Shown piece after piece: positions 26,711 through 34,957 of a stretch of DNA of 64,000 nt. Source of the stretch: Pseudomonas sp. (GTDB taxonomy: Bacteria; Pseudomonadota; Gammaproteobacteria; Pseudomonadales; Pseudomonadaceae); NCBI GenBank assembly GCA_030699825.1, contig JAUYKV010000034.1:1-64000 (forward strand), written 5' to 3'. How positions within the stretch are numbered: position 1 is the first letter of the stretch; each line of letters starts with the position of its first letter. Below the pieces are notes generated by a model. It saw nothing but the letters and a program-made list of their open reading frames with translations, ran no database searches and had not been told where the DNA came from. A program made the translations under genes and the position numbers.

Positions 26711-26947
26711 TAGCTTGTGAAAAACCTCGCCTACTGCTGGCGCACGATATTTTCACAGTCTCTGAGTAGCGTCGCGTTGCCTTGTTTGCGGCGCTCTTGT
26801 GGGAGGGGACTTGTCCGCGACTGGACCTTCGCCTCAGCCACGGTTAGCGGCCAAGGCCCCTCCTGCGCTGCGGTGGTGCTCTTGCGAAGGCGGGCTTGTC
26901 TTTCGAGTATTTCACGGTCCTGCGGGCCCTTCGCGACCGGGAGCAAG
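26711..26947. other. Non-coding interval after fleQ
   Basis: A copy of GTGGGAGGGGACTTGTCCGCG lies near 26800-26820 (also at about 19752, 27338 and 27568). No gene and no clear terminator were seen. Confidence 0.5.
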
Positions 26948-26977
26948 GTACTAAAGGCGTATATACTGCGTTAGTAC
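26948..26977. promoter_or_regulatory. Composite dyad promoter/operator of orphan antitoxin
   Basis: GTACTAA (26948-26954) and TTAGTAC (26971-26977) are perfect inverted repeats, and the palindrome GTATATAC (26959-26966) is centred on the same axis. TATACT within it looks like a -10 hexamer. The antitoxin ATG is 22 bases downstream. Confidence 0.6.
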
Positions 26978-26998
26978 TTGACTGCAAGAGGCCGCATC

Positions 26999-27277
26999 AT
27001 GTCGAAAGAAGCCGTTTTCACGATGAAGCTGGAGTCCGAGCTGCGGGCCGAGTTCATGGCCGAGGCCGAGGCCATCCACCGGCCAGCGTCGCAGGTACTG
27101 CGCGAGCTGATGCGCGGATTCGTTCAGCAGCAGCGCCAGGCGCGGGAGTATGACGAGTTCTTAGGCCATAAGGTCGAAGTTGCTCGGGCCTCGATGCAGG
27201 CTGGCCGTGGGCGTTCGAATGATGACGTTGAGGCTTCATTTGCCGCCAAACGTGCCCAGGCGACAGGCAAGACGTGA
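26999..27277 (+). CDS. Ribbon-helix-helix antitoxin, partner toxin broken
   Basis: The 92-residue product starts MSKEAVFTMKLESELRAEFM and continues with a RHH-type segment (EAEAIHRPASQVLRELMRGF) and a charged tail with VEVARASMQAGRGRSNDDVE and FAAKRA, the layout of ParD/YacA-type antitoxins. Its stop codon overlaps a GTG that starts a ParE/RelE-like toxin remnant. The antitoxin frame is intact and its operator-like dyad is conserved, so it may still be expressed as an orphan. Confidence 0.85.
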   Translation: MSKEAVFTMKLESELRAEFMAEAEAIHRPASQVLRELMRGFVQQQRQAREYDEFLGHKVEVARASMQAGRGRSNDDVEASFAAKRAQATGKT

Positions 27278-27420
27278 GAGTCATTTGGACGCCAGAGGCA
27301 GAGCAAGACCGTCTCTACGGCTCTGCGGCGCTCTTGTGGGAGGGGACTTGTCCGCGAATGGATATATCAGGGTGGCGCCAGCCGTCCGTAGGTTGGGTTA
27401 GCGGCGGGCACCTATTCTGA
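27274..27420 (+). pseudogene. Truncated ParE/RelE-like toxin fused to repeat sequence
   Basis: A GTG at 27274 overlaps the antitoxin stop (GTGA). Thirteen codons, MRVIWTPEAEQDR, match the start of ParE/RelE toxins. From codon 14 the frame enters the tandem repeat that begins at 27310 and reads repeat-derived residues (LYGSAALLWEGTCPR...) to a stop at 27418-27420. The normal toxin core of about 80 more residues is missing, so this is a broken toxin gene. Confidence 0.8.
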
Positions 27421-27744
27421 ATCAAATTCAGCCTTGAACCGCCGCGTAACCCAACATGGCGTCAGCCGGTATGCCGCCACCCCGGATTACGCTTGAGCTC
27501 ATCCAGGCTACGGGTCTGCGGCGCTTTGCAGCGGGGCGCCGTCTCTACGGCTCTGCGGTGCTCTTGTGGGAGGGGACTTGTCCGCGAATGGATATATCAG
27601 GGTGGCGCCAGCCGTCCGTAGGTTGGGTTAGCGACGGGCACCTATCCTGGATCAAATGCGGCCTTGAACCGCCGCGTAACCCGACATGGCGTCAGCCGGT
27701 ATGCCGCCACCCCGGATTACGCTTGAGCTCATCCAGGCTACGGG
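27310..27744. repeat. 230-bp tandem duplication
   Basis: Copy 1 runs 27310-27539 and copy 2 starts at 27540 and matches to about 27744. Each begins CGTCTCTACGGCTCTGCGG and contains GGAGGGGACTTGTCCGCGAA, a GTAGGTTGGGTTAGCG element, a GCGTAACCC element and ATTACGCTTGAGCTCATCC. Copy 1 begins exactly where the toxin coding sequence is interrupted. The rest, 27745-27970, is non-coding with no feature recognised. Confidence 0.9.
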
Positions 27745-27973
27745 CCTGGCTTTCAGCGCCTTCAAGGCCTATCGCGGCTAAAACGGAACGCCGCCCGGCC
27801 GCTCCCGCGCGAGTCCGGAGTTGAGCCGACAGTTCCGCGTTGTCGCGACACCAGCCGGCTGCCGCGGTGTCAGCGAGTCAGGGTCTTGGCGCCACTGCAT
27901 TCAATTCAGCCGGAGCTTTGACGCAATCGGCGGGCTTGTTTTTCAAGTCATTGAAAAACAACTGATTATTTTT

Positions 27974-27989
27974 AGGCACGGGTATTGCT
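27974..27989 (+). promoter_or_regulatory. Sigma-54 promoter of fleSR
   Basis: AGGCACG-GGTA-TTGCT has GG at 27975-27976 and GC at 27987-27988. It lies 49 bases upstream of the fleS start. Confidence 0.88.
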
Positions 27990-28038
27990 AACTCTCTGCT
28001 AACTGACTGTCTTATGACGGCTCGCCAGGCGAGAGAGA

Positions 28039-29256
28039 ATGATGAAGCCCAACGCCCAACCTTCCCCGAATCCCGAACTCGAACCTGCGGCTCCTCAGGA
28101 ACTGAGCAGTCGCGCGAGCCTGGAGCAGGCGTTTGCGCGCTTCAACCAGATGTCGACTCAATTCAGTGAGTCCTACAGCATGCTGGAGGATCGGGTCGCC
28201 GAGTTGAAGGGGCAGTTGGCCCTGATCAGCGCCCAGCGCATGCAGGAGCTGGCCGAGAAGGAGCGCCTGGCCCAGCGCCTGCAAAGCCTGCTGGACCTGC
28301 TGCCCGGTGGGGTCATCGTCATCGACGGGCAGGGTGTGGTGCGTGAGGCCAATCCGGTGGCGTGCAATCTGCTCGGTCTGCCGCTGCTCGGCATGCTCTG
28401 GCGGCAGATTATTGCGCGCAACTTCGCTCCGCGTGAGGACGATGGCCACGAGATATCCCTGAAAGACGGTCGGCGCCTGTCGATTGCCACCCGCTCGCTG
28501 CAAGGCGAGCCGGGCCAGTTGGTGCTGCTCACCGACCTGACAGAAACCCGGCGCCTGCAGGATCAGCTGGCGCGGCATGAGCGCTTGTCCGCGCTGGGGC
28601 GCATGGTCGCCTCCCTGGCGCATCAGATTCGTACACCGCTGTCGGCGGCGTTGCTCTATGCCAGCCATTTGACCGAGCAGGTGTTGCCGGTCGAGCAGCA
28701 GCAGCGCTTCGCCGGCCGTTTGAAAGAGCGCCTGCATGAGCTGGAGCACCAGGTACGCGACATGCTGATCTTCGCCCGTGGCGACCTGCCGCTGCCGGAT
28801 CGCCTGACGCCCAAGGCATTGTTCGAGGCGCTGCAGGCGGCGGCCGAGCCTCATGTGCGCGGCATGACCGTGCGCTGGCAATGCGACAGCCGTGACGGCG
28901 AGTTGCTGTGCAACCGCGACACCCTGGTCGGTAGCGTGCTGAATCTGATCGAAAATTCGATTCAGGCCGCCGGCCGCGAGGCGCGCTTGAAGATTCATCT
29001 GTATCAGCGTGGCAACAGCTTGCGCCTGTGCATCAGTGACAGCGGCCCGGGTATCGACAGCGTCACCCTGGCTCGCCTGGGCGAACCCTTCTTTACCACC
29101 AAGACCACCGGTACCGGCCTCGGCCTGGCCGTGGTCAAAGCGGTGGCGCGCGCCCATCAGGGCGAACTGCAGATGCGTTCGCGGATTGCGCGCGGTACCT
29201 GTGCCTTATTGATTTTGCCGTTGATTCCCGCGGCGCAACCCTTGATTCAGGAGTAG
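28039..29256 (+). CDS. fleS: FleS, sensor histidine kinase of flagellar cascade
   Basis: FleS is the cytoplasmic kinase that activates FleR for middle-stage flagellar genes. The 405-residue product has no transmembrane segment; it has a helical N-terminus (25-80), a PAS domain (about 83-165), a dimerisation/phospho-acceptor helix with H195 in ASLAHQIRTPLS, and an ATPase domain with NLIENSIQAA, DSGPGID and FFTTKTTGTGLGLAVV. ATG codons occur at 28039 and 28042; either is possible. It is followed four bases later by fleR. Confidence 0.95.
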   Translation: MMKPNAQPSPNPELEPAAPQELSSRASLEQAFARFNQMSTQFSESYSMLEDRVAELKGQLALISAQRMQELAEKERLAQRLQSLLDLLPGGVIVIDGQGVVREANPVACNLLGLPLLGMLWRQIIARNFAPREDDGHEISLKDGRRLSIATRSLQGEPGQLVLLTDLTETRRLQDQLARHERLSALGRMVASLAHQIRTPLSAALLYASHLTEQVLPVEQQQRFAGRLKERLHELEHQVRDMLIFARGDLPLPDRLTPKALFEALQAAAEPHVRGMTVRWQCDSRDGELLCNRDTLVGSVLNLIENSIQAAGREARLKIHLYQRGNSLRLCISDSGPGIDSVTLARLGEPFFTTKTTGTGLGLAVVKAVARAHQGELQMRSRIARGTCALLILPLIPAAQPLIQE

Positions 29257-29260
29257 CACC

Positions 29261-30664
29261 ATGGCTGCCAAAGTTCTGCTGGTCGAAGACGACCGCTCCC
29301 TGCGCGAAGCCCTGGCCGATACCCTGGCGCTGGGCGGTCATGACTATCGGGTGGTGGATTGTGCCGAAGCGGCGTTGGTGGCCTTGACGCAGGAACCCTT
29401 CGGTCTGGTGATCAGCGACGTGAACATGCCGGGTATGGACGGCCATCAGTTGTTGGCCCTGATCCGCCAGCGCCAGCCGCAACTGCCGGTGCTGCTGATG
29501 ACCGCCTTCGCGGCGGTCGAGCGTGCGGTGGATGCGATACGCCAGGGCGCGGCGGATTATCTGGTCAAGCCGTTCGAGCCAAAAACCCTGCTGGCGCTGG
29601 TCGATCGCCATGCCCTCGGGTGGGTGACTGCGACCGAGCAAGACGGCCCGGTGGCGCTGGAACCGGCCAGCGTGCAATTGCTCGAGCTGGCCACGCGGGT
29701 GGCGCAGAGCGATTCGACGGTGTTGATCACCGGTGAGTCCGGCACCGGCAAGGAGGTGCTGGCGCGGTTCATTCACCAGCAGTCGCCGCGGGCGGCGAAG
29801 CCCTTCATTGCCATCAACTGCGCGGCGATTCCCGACAACATGCTCGAGGCCACCTTGTTCGGTCATGAGAAGGGTTCTTTCACCGGCGCCATCGCCAGTG
29901 CACCGGGCAAGTTCGAGTTGGCCGAGGGCGGCACCATTCTGCTCGATGAAATTTCCGAAATGCCGCAAGGTTTGCAAGCCAAGCTGTTGCGCGTGCTGCA
30001 GGAGCGTGAAGTGGAGCGGGTGGGGGGGCGCAAGCCGATCAGTCTGGACATTCGCGTACTGGCCACCAGTAACCGCGACCTGGCCGGCGAAGTGGCGGCG
30101 GGGCGCTTCCGCGAAGACCTCTACTATCGCCTGTCGGTCTTCCCGCTGGCCTGGCAGCCGTTGCGCGAGCGCCCGGCCGACATCCTGCCGTTGGCCGAGC
30201 GGCTGCTGGCCAAACACGTCAAAAAAATGAATCACGCGCCTATTCGGCTTTCGCCGCAGGCCCAGGCGAGCCTGGTGAGCCATGCCTGGCCGGGTAACGT
30301 GCGTGAGCTGGATAACGCCATTCAGCGCGCGCTGATCCTGCAGCAGGGTGGCTTGATCCAGCCGCAGGATCTGTGCCTGACGGCCACTGTTGGCAGCCTC
30401 GCGCCTGCGTCCAAGCCGTTGCTGGCGGTGGTGCCGGCGAGCGTGCCGCTGACGCCGGAGGTTGTTCCGGCCGAGGCTGGCGCCTTGGGTGAAGACCTGC
30501 GCCGACATGAGTTCCAGATGATCATCGATATCCTGCGCGCCGAGCGCGGGCGGCGCAAAGAAGCCGCCGAGCGCCTGGGTATCAGCCCACGCACCCTGCG
30601 TTACAAGCTGGCGCAGATGCGCGATGCCGGCATGGATGTGGAGGCTTATCTGTTTGCCAGCTAG
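29261..30664 (+). CDS. fleR: FleR, sigma-54-dependent response regulator
   Basis: The 467-residue NtrC-type regulator has a receiver domain (1-120, phospho-acceptor D53 in ISDVNMPGMDG), an AAA+ domain (Walker A GESGTGKE 158-165; loop GSFTGA 205-210; LLDEISEM Walker B region) and a Fis-type HTH (RKEAAERLGISPRTLRYKLA). It activates hook, ring and switch gene promoters with RpoN. AGGAG lies seven bases before the ATG. The sigma-54 contact loop is GSFTGA rather than the commoner GAFTGA seen in FleQ of this window. Confidence 0.96.
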   Translation: MAAKVLLVEDDRSLREALADTLALGGHDYRVVDCAEAALVALTQEPFGLVISDVNMPGMDGHQLLALIRQRQPQLPVLLMTAFAAVERAVDAIRQGAADYLVKPFEPKTLLALVDRHALGWVTATEQDGPVALEPASVQLLELATRVAQSDSTVLITGESGTGKEVLARFIHQQSPRAAKPFIAINCAAIPDNMLEATLFGHEKGSFTGAIASAPGKFELAEGGTILLDEISEMPQGLQAKLLRVLQEREVERVGGRKPISLDIRVLATSNRDLAGEVAAGRFREDLYYRLSVFPLAWQPLRERPADILPLAERLLAKHVKKMNHAPIRLSPQAQASLVSHAWPGNVRELDNAIQRALILQQGGLIQPQDLCLTATVGSLAPASKPLLAVVPASVPLTPEVVPAEAGALGEDLRRHEFQMIIDILRAERGRRKEAAERLGISPRTLRYKLAQMRDAGMDVEAYLFAS

Positions 30665-30706
30665 CGCTGGCAGCGGCTTTTGACAGTTCGTGGGATCCGC
30701 GATTGC

Positions 30707-30888
30707 GTAGGGCGGCTTCGGAGCGCAGCGACAACCCGCCAGGATTTGTGTCGCGCCAGTGAACCAATGGTGCACTGCCTGCGGCGAGTGACACCCTACG
30801 GATCGCGGCTTGCTCGAGGTTGTAGGTCAGGGGCTGCGCTCCGTTCGGAGCGCAGCGACAGCCCGCCAAATTTTACGCCGCGCCATAG
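30707..30888. repeat. Dispersed GTAGGG...CCCTAC repeat, fleR-fliE junction (inverted)
   Basis: GTAGGGCGGCTTCGGAGCGC... through GGCGAGTGACACCCTAC (30707-30799) is the reverse complement of the repeat at 24889-25057. A partial second unit with GGAGCGCAGCGACAGCCCGCC follows at about 30847-30888. No gene lies in 30665-30983. Confidence 0.85.
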
Positions 30889-30911
30889 CCACTCCCTATA
30901 CCCACCTTACC

Positions 30912-30927
30912 TGGCACCCTTGTTGCA
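30912..30927 (+). promoter_or_regulatory. Sigma-54 promoter of fliEFGHIJ
   Basis: TGGCACC-CTTG-TTGCA with GG at 30913-30914 and GC at 30925-30926. It is 56 bases before the fliE ATG. Confidence 0.9.
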
Positions 30928-30983
30928 ATACCTCTGCTACGAGCCGCGTAGTGTCAAAAAACCGCGGCCAGCGGAGGTAGGTC

Positions 30984-31313
30984 ATGAGCCAGGGTATTGA
31001 ATTCAATCGCTTGATGCTGGAAATGCGTTCCATGCAGACCGAGGCAATGGCGCGGCAGAAGCCGGTCGCCAGTGCTCCGGAAGTCGGCGCGCCGAGTTTC
31101 TCGGACATGCTCGGCCAGGCAGTGAACAAGGTCAACGAAACCCAGCAGGCCTCCAATCAGCTGGCTACGGCTTTTGAAATGGGCAAGAGTGGCGTGGATT
31201 TGAGCGATGTAATGATTGCTTCGCAGAAAGCCAGCGTGTCTTTCCAGGCCATGACCCAGGTTCGCAACAAACTGGTTCAGGCATATCAAGACATCATGCA
31301 GATGCCGGTTTAA
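30984..31313 (+). CDS. fliE: FliE, MS-ring/rod adaptor
   Basis: FliE joins the MS ring to the proximal rod and is among the first exported proteins. The 109-residue product has [20 protein letters not shown] and the conserved C-terminus [25 protein letters not shown] lies six bases before the ATG. First gene of fliEFGHIJ. Confidence 0.96.
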   Translation: MSQGIEFNRLMLEMRSMQTEAMARQKPVASAPEVGAPSFSDMLGQAVNKVNETQQASNQLATAFEMGKSGVDLSDVMIASQKASVSFQAMTQVRNKLVQAYQDIMQMPV

Positions 31314-31329
31314 GGGTAGGTTCTAGATC

Positions 31330-33126
31330 ATGGCCGACGCACTCGCCACCAACGTTCCCGCCACCACTGTTGGCAATGATTCGAGCAAGCCGCTGTTCGG
31401 CCTGGCGTTTCTGGAAAACCTCTCGGATATGTCGATGCTGCGCCAGCTCGGCCTGCTGGTCGGCCTGGCCGCCAGCGTGGCGATCGGTTTTGCCGTGGTG
31501 CTCTGGTCGCAACAGCCGGATTATCGTCCGCTGTATGGCAGCCTGGAGGGGATGGACGCGTCCCAGGTCATGCAGACCCTGAGCGCCGCCGACATCAGCT
31601 ACACCGTCGAGCCCAGTTCCGGCGCGCTGCTGGTCAAGGCCGATGATCTGGCGCGGGCGCGCATGCGCCTGGCCGCTGCCGGTGTGGCGCCGAGCGATAA
31701 CAACATCGGTTTCGAGATTCTCGACAAGGAGCAGGGCCTCGGCACCAGTCAGTTCATGGAAGCCACCCGCTATCGCCGTGGCCTGGAAGGCGAGTTGGCA
31801 CGCACCGTGTCCAGCCTCAACAACGTCAAGGCCGCGCGGGTACACCTGGCCATTCCGAAGAGCTCGGTGTTCGTGCGTGACGAGCGCAAGCCCAGCGCCT
31901 CGGTGCTGGTCGAATTGTATTCGGGTCGTGGCCTGGAGCCGAGCCAGGTGATGGCGATCATCAATCTGGTGGCCACCAGCGTGCCCGAGCTGGACAAGTC
32001 GCAGGTCACGGTGGTCGACCAGAAAGGCAACCTGCTGTCCGATCAGCAGGAAATGTCCGCGCTGAGCATGGCCGGCAAGCAGTTCGACTACAGTCGGCGC
32101 GTGGAGAGCATGCTCACCCAGCGCGTGCACAATATCCTCCAGCCGGTGCTGGGGGCCGGGCGTTACAAGGCCGAAGTGTCGGCCGATGTCGATTTCAGTG
32201 CGGTCGAATCCACCTCGGAAATGTTCAACCCGGATCAGCCGGCATTGCGCAGCGAACAACAGGTCAACGAACAACGCAGCAGCGGCAGCCAGTCGCCGCT
32301 AGGCATACCGGGCGCCCTGAGCAATCAGCCACCGGGCGCCGCGACGGCACCCGAGCAGGCCGGTGGGGCGGCAGCCGCAGGCGGGCCGGTTGCCGCGGGT
32401 CAACCGCTGGTGGACGTCAACGGTCAGCAGGTCATGGATCCGCTGACCGGTCAGCCGATGCTGGCGCCGTTCCCGGCGGACAAGCGCGAACAATCGACGC
32501 GCAATTTCGAACTGGATCGCTCGATCAGCCACACCAAGCAGCAACAGGGCCGTCTGCGCCGCCTGTCGGTGGCGGTGGTGGTCGACGATCAGCTCAAGGT
32601 CGATGCGGCCACCGGCGAAACCAGCCGCACGCCCTGGACCGTCGACGAACTGGCGCGCTTCACCCGCCTGGTGCAGGACTCGGTCGGCTTCGATGCCAGC
32701 CGCGGTGACAGCGTCAGCGTGATCAATACGCCGTTCTCCGCGGTGATCGGCGAAGAAATCGCCGAGATTCCCTTCTACACCCAGCCCTGGTTCTGGGACG
32801 TGGTCAAGCAAGTACTCGGTGTGCTGTTCATCCTGGTGCTGGTCTTCGGCGTGTTGCGCCCGGTGCTGAACAACATCACCGCTGGCGGTAAAGGCCGAGG
32901 GCTGACGGCTGGCGGTCGCCATGGCGATGCCGAGCTGGGTGACATGGGCGGTCTGGACGGCGAGCTGGCGGCCGACCGGGTCAGCCTCGGCGGCCCGCAA
33001 AGCATCCTCCTGCCGAGCCCGAGCGAGGGGTATGATGCGCAGCTCAATGCAATCAAGAGCCTGGTGGCGGAAGATCCGGGCCGCGTCGCCCAGGTGGTGA
33101 AAGAGTGGATCAACGCCGATGAGTGA
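31330..33126 (+). CDS. fliF: FliF, MS-ring protein
   Basis: FliF forms the inner-membrane MS ring that houses the export gate and carries FliG. The 598-residue product has two membrane segments (about 38-58, LGLLVGLAASVAIGFAVVLW; and about 483-503, VLGVLFILVLVFGVLRPVL), the periplasmic YscJ-like and SpoIIIAG-like domains between them, and a cytoplasmic FliG-binding tail (NAIKSLVAEDPGRVAQVVKE). A Pro/Ala/Gly-rich insertion lies about 325-360. It overlaps fliG by eight bases. Confidence 0.97.
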   Translation: MADALATNVPATTVGNDSSKPLFGLAFLENLSDMSMLRQLGLLVGLAASVAIGFAVVLWSQQPDYRPLYGSLEGMDASQVMQTLSAADISYTVEPSSGALLVKADDLARARMRLAAAGVAPSDNNIGFEILDKEQGLGTSQFMEATRYRRGLEGELARTVSSLNNVKAARVHLAIPKSSVFVRDERKPSASVLVELYSGRGLEPSQVMAIINLVATSVPELDKSQVTVVDQKGNLLSDQQEMSALSMAGKQFDYSRRVESMLTQRVHNILQPVLGAGRYKAEVSADVDFSAVESTSEMFNPDQPALRSEQQVNEQRSSGSQSPLGIPGALSNQPPGAATAPEQAGGAAAAGGPVAAGQPLVDVNGQQVMDPLTGQPMLAPFPADKREQSTRNFELDRSISHTKQQQGRLRRLSVAVVVDDQLKVDAATGETSRTPWTVDELARFTRLVQDSVGFDASRGDSVSVINTPFSAVIGEEIAEIPFYTQPWFWDVVKQVLGVLFILVLVFGVLRPVLNNITAGGKGRGLTAGGRHGDAELGDMGGLDGELAADRVSLGGPQSILLPSPSEGYDAQLNAIKSLVAEDPGRVAQVVKEWINADE

Positions 33127-34135
33127 GAACCGTATAGCGCCCAAGTTGAGCAAGGTCGAGAAGGCCGCGATCCTCCTGCTGTCGCTCGGTGAAACCGATG
33201 CCGCGCAGGTGCTGCGCCACCTCGGACCGAAGGAAGTGCAGCGCGTCGGCGTGGCCATGGCCGGCATGCGCAACGTGCACCGCGAGAAGGTCGAGCAGGT
33301 GATGGGCGAATTCGTCGACATCGTCGGCGACCAGACCAGCCTGGGCGTGGGCGCCGATGGCTATATCCGCAAGATGCTGACCCAGGCCCTGGGCGAAGAC
33401 AAGGCCGGCAACCTGATCGACCGCATCCTCCTCGGCGGCAGCACCAGCGGCCTGGACAGCCTGAAATGGATGGAGCCGCGCGCCGTGGCCGACGTGATCC
33501 GCTACGAGCACCCGCAGATTCAGGCGATTGTGGTGGCCTACCTCGACCCCGACCAGGCCGGTGAAGTGCTCGGCCATTTCGATCACAAGGTGCGCCTGGA
33601 TATCGTCCTGCGCGTGTCCTCGTTGAATACCGTGCAGCCGGCGGCGCTCAAAGAACTCAACCAGATTCTCGAGAAGCAGTTCTCCGGCAGCTCCAACAGC
33701 ACCCGCGCCGCTCTCGGCGGGATCAAGCGCGCGGCCGACATCATGAACTTCCTCGACAGCTCGATCGAAGGCCAGTTGATGGACTCGATCCGCGAAGTCG
33801 ACGAAGACCTGTCGTCGCAGATCGAAGACCTGATGTTCGTCTTCGACAACCTCGCCGAGGTCGACGACCGTGGTATCCAGGCGTTGCTGCGCGAGGTCTC
33901 CTCCGATGTGCTGGTGCTGGCGCTCAAGGGCGCGGACGAGGCGATCAAGGAGAAGGTGTTCAAGAACATGTCCAAGCGCGCGGCCGAACTGCTGCGCGAT
34001 GACCTGGAAGCCAAGGGCCCGGTGCGGGTCAGCGACGTGGAAACGGCGCAGAAGGAAATTCTCACCATTGCCCGGCGCATGGCCGAAGCCGGGGAAATCG
34101 TCCTCGGTGGCAAGGGTGGCGAAGAGATGGTTTAA
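33119..34135 (+). CDS. fliG: FliG, motor switch torque protein
   Basis: The 338-residue product contains the N-terminal FliF-binding domain (KVEKAAILLLSLGE), the EHPQ-type middle segment (YEHPQIQAIVVAYLD) and a charged C-terminal torque helix (DLMFVFDNLAEVDDRGIQAL; KAADEA-like segment). FliG is the rotor subunit that interacts with the stator MotA/MotC. It is translationally coupled to fliF. Confidence 0.98.
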   Translation: MSENRIAPKLSKVEKAAILLLSLGETDAAQVLRHLGPKEVQRVGVAMAGMRNVHREKVEQVMGEFVDIVGDQTSLGVGADGYIRKMLTQALGEDKAGNLIDRILLGGSTSGLDSLKWMEPRAVADVIRYEHPQIQAIVVAYLDPDQAGEVLGHFDHKVRLDIVLRVSSLNTVQPAALKELNQILEKQFSGSSNSTRAALGGIKRAADIMNFLDSSIEGQLMDSIREVDEDLSSQIEDLMFVFDNLAEVDDRGIQALLREVSSDVLVLALKGADEAIKEKVFKNMSKRAAELLRDDLEAKGPVRVSDVETAQKEILTIARRMAEAGEIVLGGKGGEEMV

Positions 34136-34150
34136 CCGGAGAAGATCGGC

Positions 34151-34957
34151 ATGGCCCCCAAGGAAGCGCCCAGCGAGTTGATTCGCGCCCAGGACATCAG
34201 CGTCATCGACCGCTGGGCATTGCCCAGCTTCGACCCGCAGGTCGAGGCTGCCGACCCTGATCCGGCGCACGCGGCGGGCGCAGCCCTGGCCGAGGACGGC
34301 CAGGCGCAGTCGGCCGAGTCCGAGGATGTGGCCCTGGAGGACGTCAAGCCCTTGACGCTGGACGAGCTGGAGGCGATTCGTCAGGACGCCTACAACGAAG
34401 GCTTCAGCACCGGCGAGAAGGACGGTTATCACAGCGGTCAGCTGAAGGCCAAGCAGGAGGCCGATAGCGCGCTGGCAAGCAAAATGCTCGCGGTCGAGCA
34501 GCTGATGCAACAGCTGTTCGAGCCGATTGCCGAGCAGGATCAGCAGCTGGAGGTGGCGCTGGTCAACCTGGTCAGCCACATGGCCCGCGAGGTGATCCAG
34601 CGCGAGCTGAGCAGCGATTCCAGCCAGATCCGCCAGGTCTTGCGCGAAGCCCTCAAGTTGCTGCCGATGGGCGCCGGCAACGTGCGTATCCAGCTCAACC
34701 CGCAAGACTTCGAGATGGTCAAGGCCCTGCGCGAGCGCCACGAGGAGAGCTGGCGGATTGTCGAAGACGACAGCCTGTTGCCCGGCGGTTGCCGGGTCGA
34801 AACCGAGCACAGCCGCATCGATGCGAGCATCGAAACCCGCCTCGCCCAGGCGCTCAAGCAGCTGTTCGAGCAGCAGCGCGAGCAGGCCACGCACCCGCTT
34901 CCGGCCGATATTCAGCTCGATCTGGACGCCGCCGGGGAGCCACCGCATGCGTCTTGA
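34151..34957 (+). CDS. fliH: FliH, negative regulator of FliI ATPase
   Basis: The 268-residue protein has an acidic N-terminus with conserved Trp ([17 protein letters not shown]), a glycine-spaced helix ([20 protein letters not shown]) typical of FliH GxxxG repeats, and a V-ATPase-E-like C-terminal domain. FliH ties FliI to the C ring and export gate. It overlaps fliI by 11 bases. Confidence 0.95.
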   Translation: MAPKEAPSELIRAQDISVIDRWALPSFDPQVEAADPDPAHAAGAALAEDGQAQSAESEDVALEDVKPLTLDELEAIRQDAYNEGFSTGEKDGYHSGQLKAKQEADSALASKMLAVEQLMQQLFEPIAEQDQQLEVALVNLVSHMAREVIQRELSSDSSQIRQVLREALKLLPMGAGNVRIQLNPQDFEMVKALRERHEESWRIVEDDSLLPGGCRVETEHSRIDASIETRLAQALKQLFEQQREQATHPLPADIQLDLDAAGEPPHAS

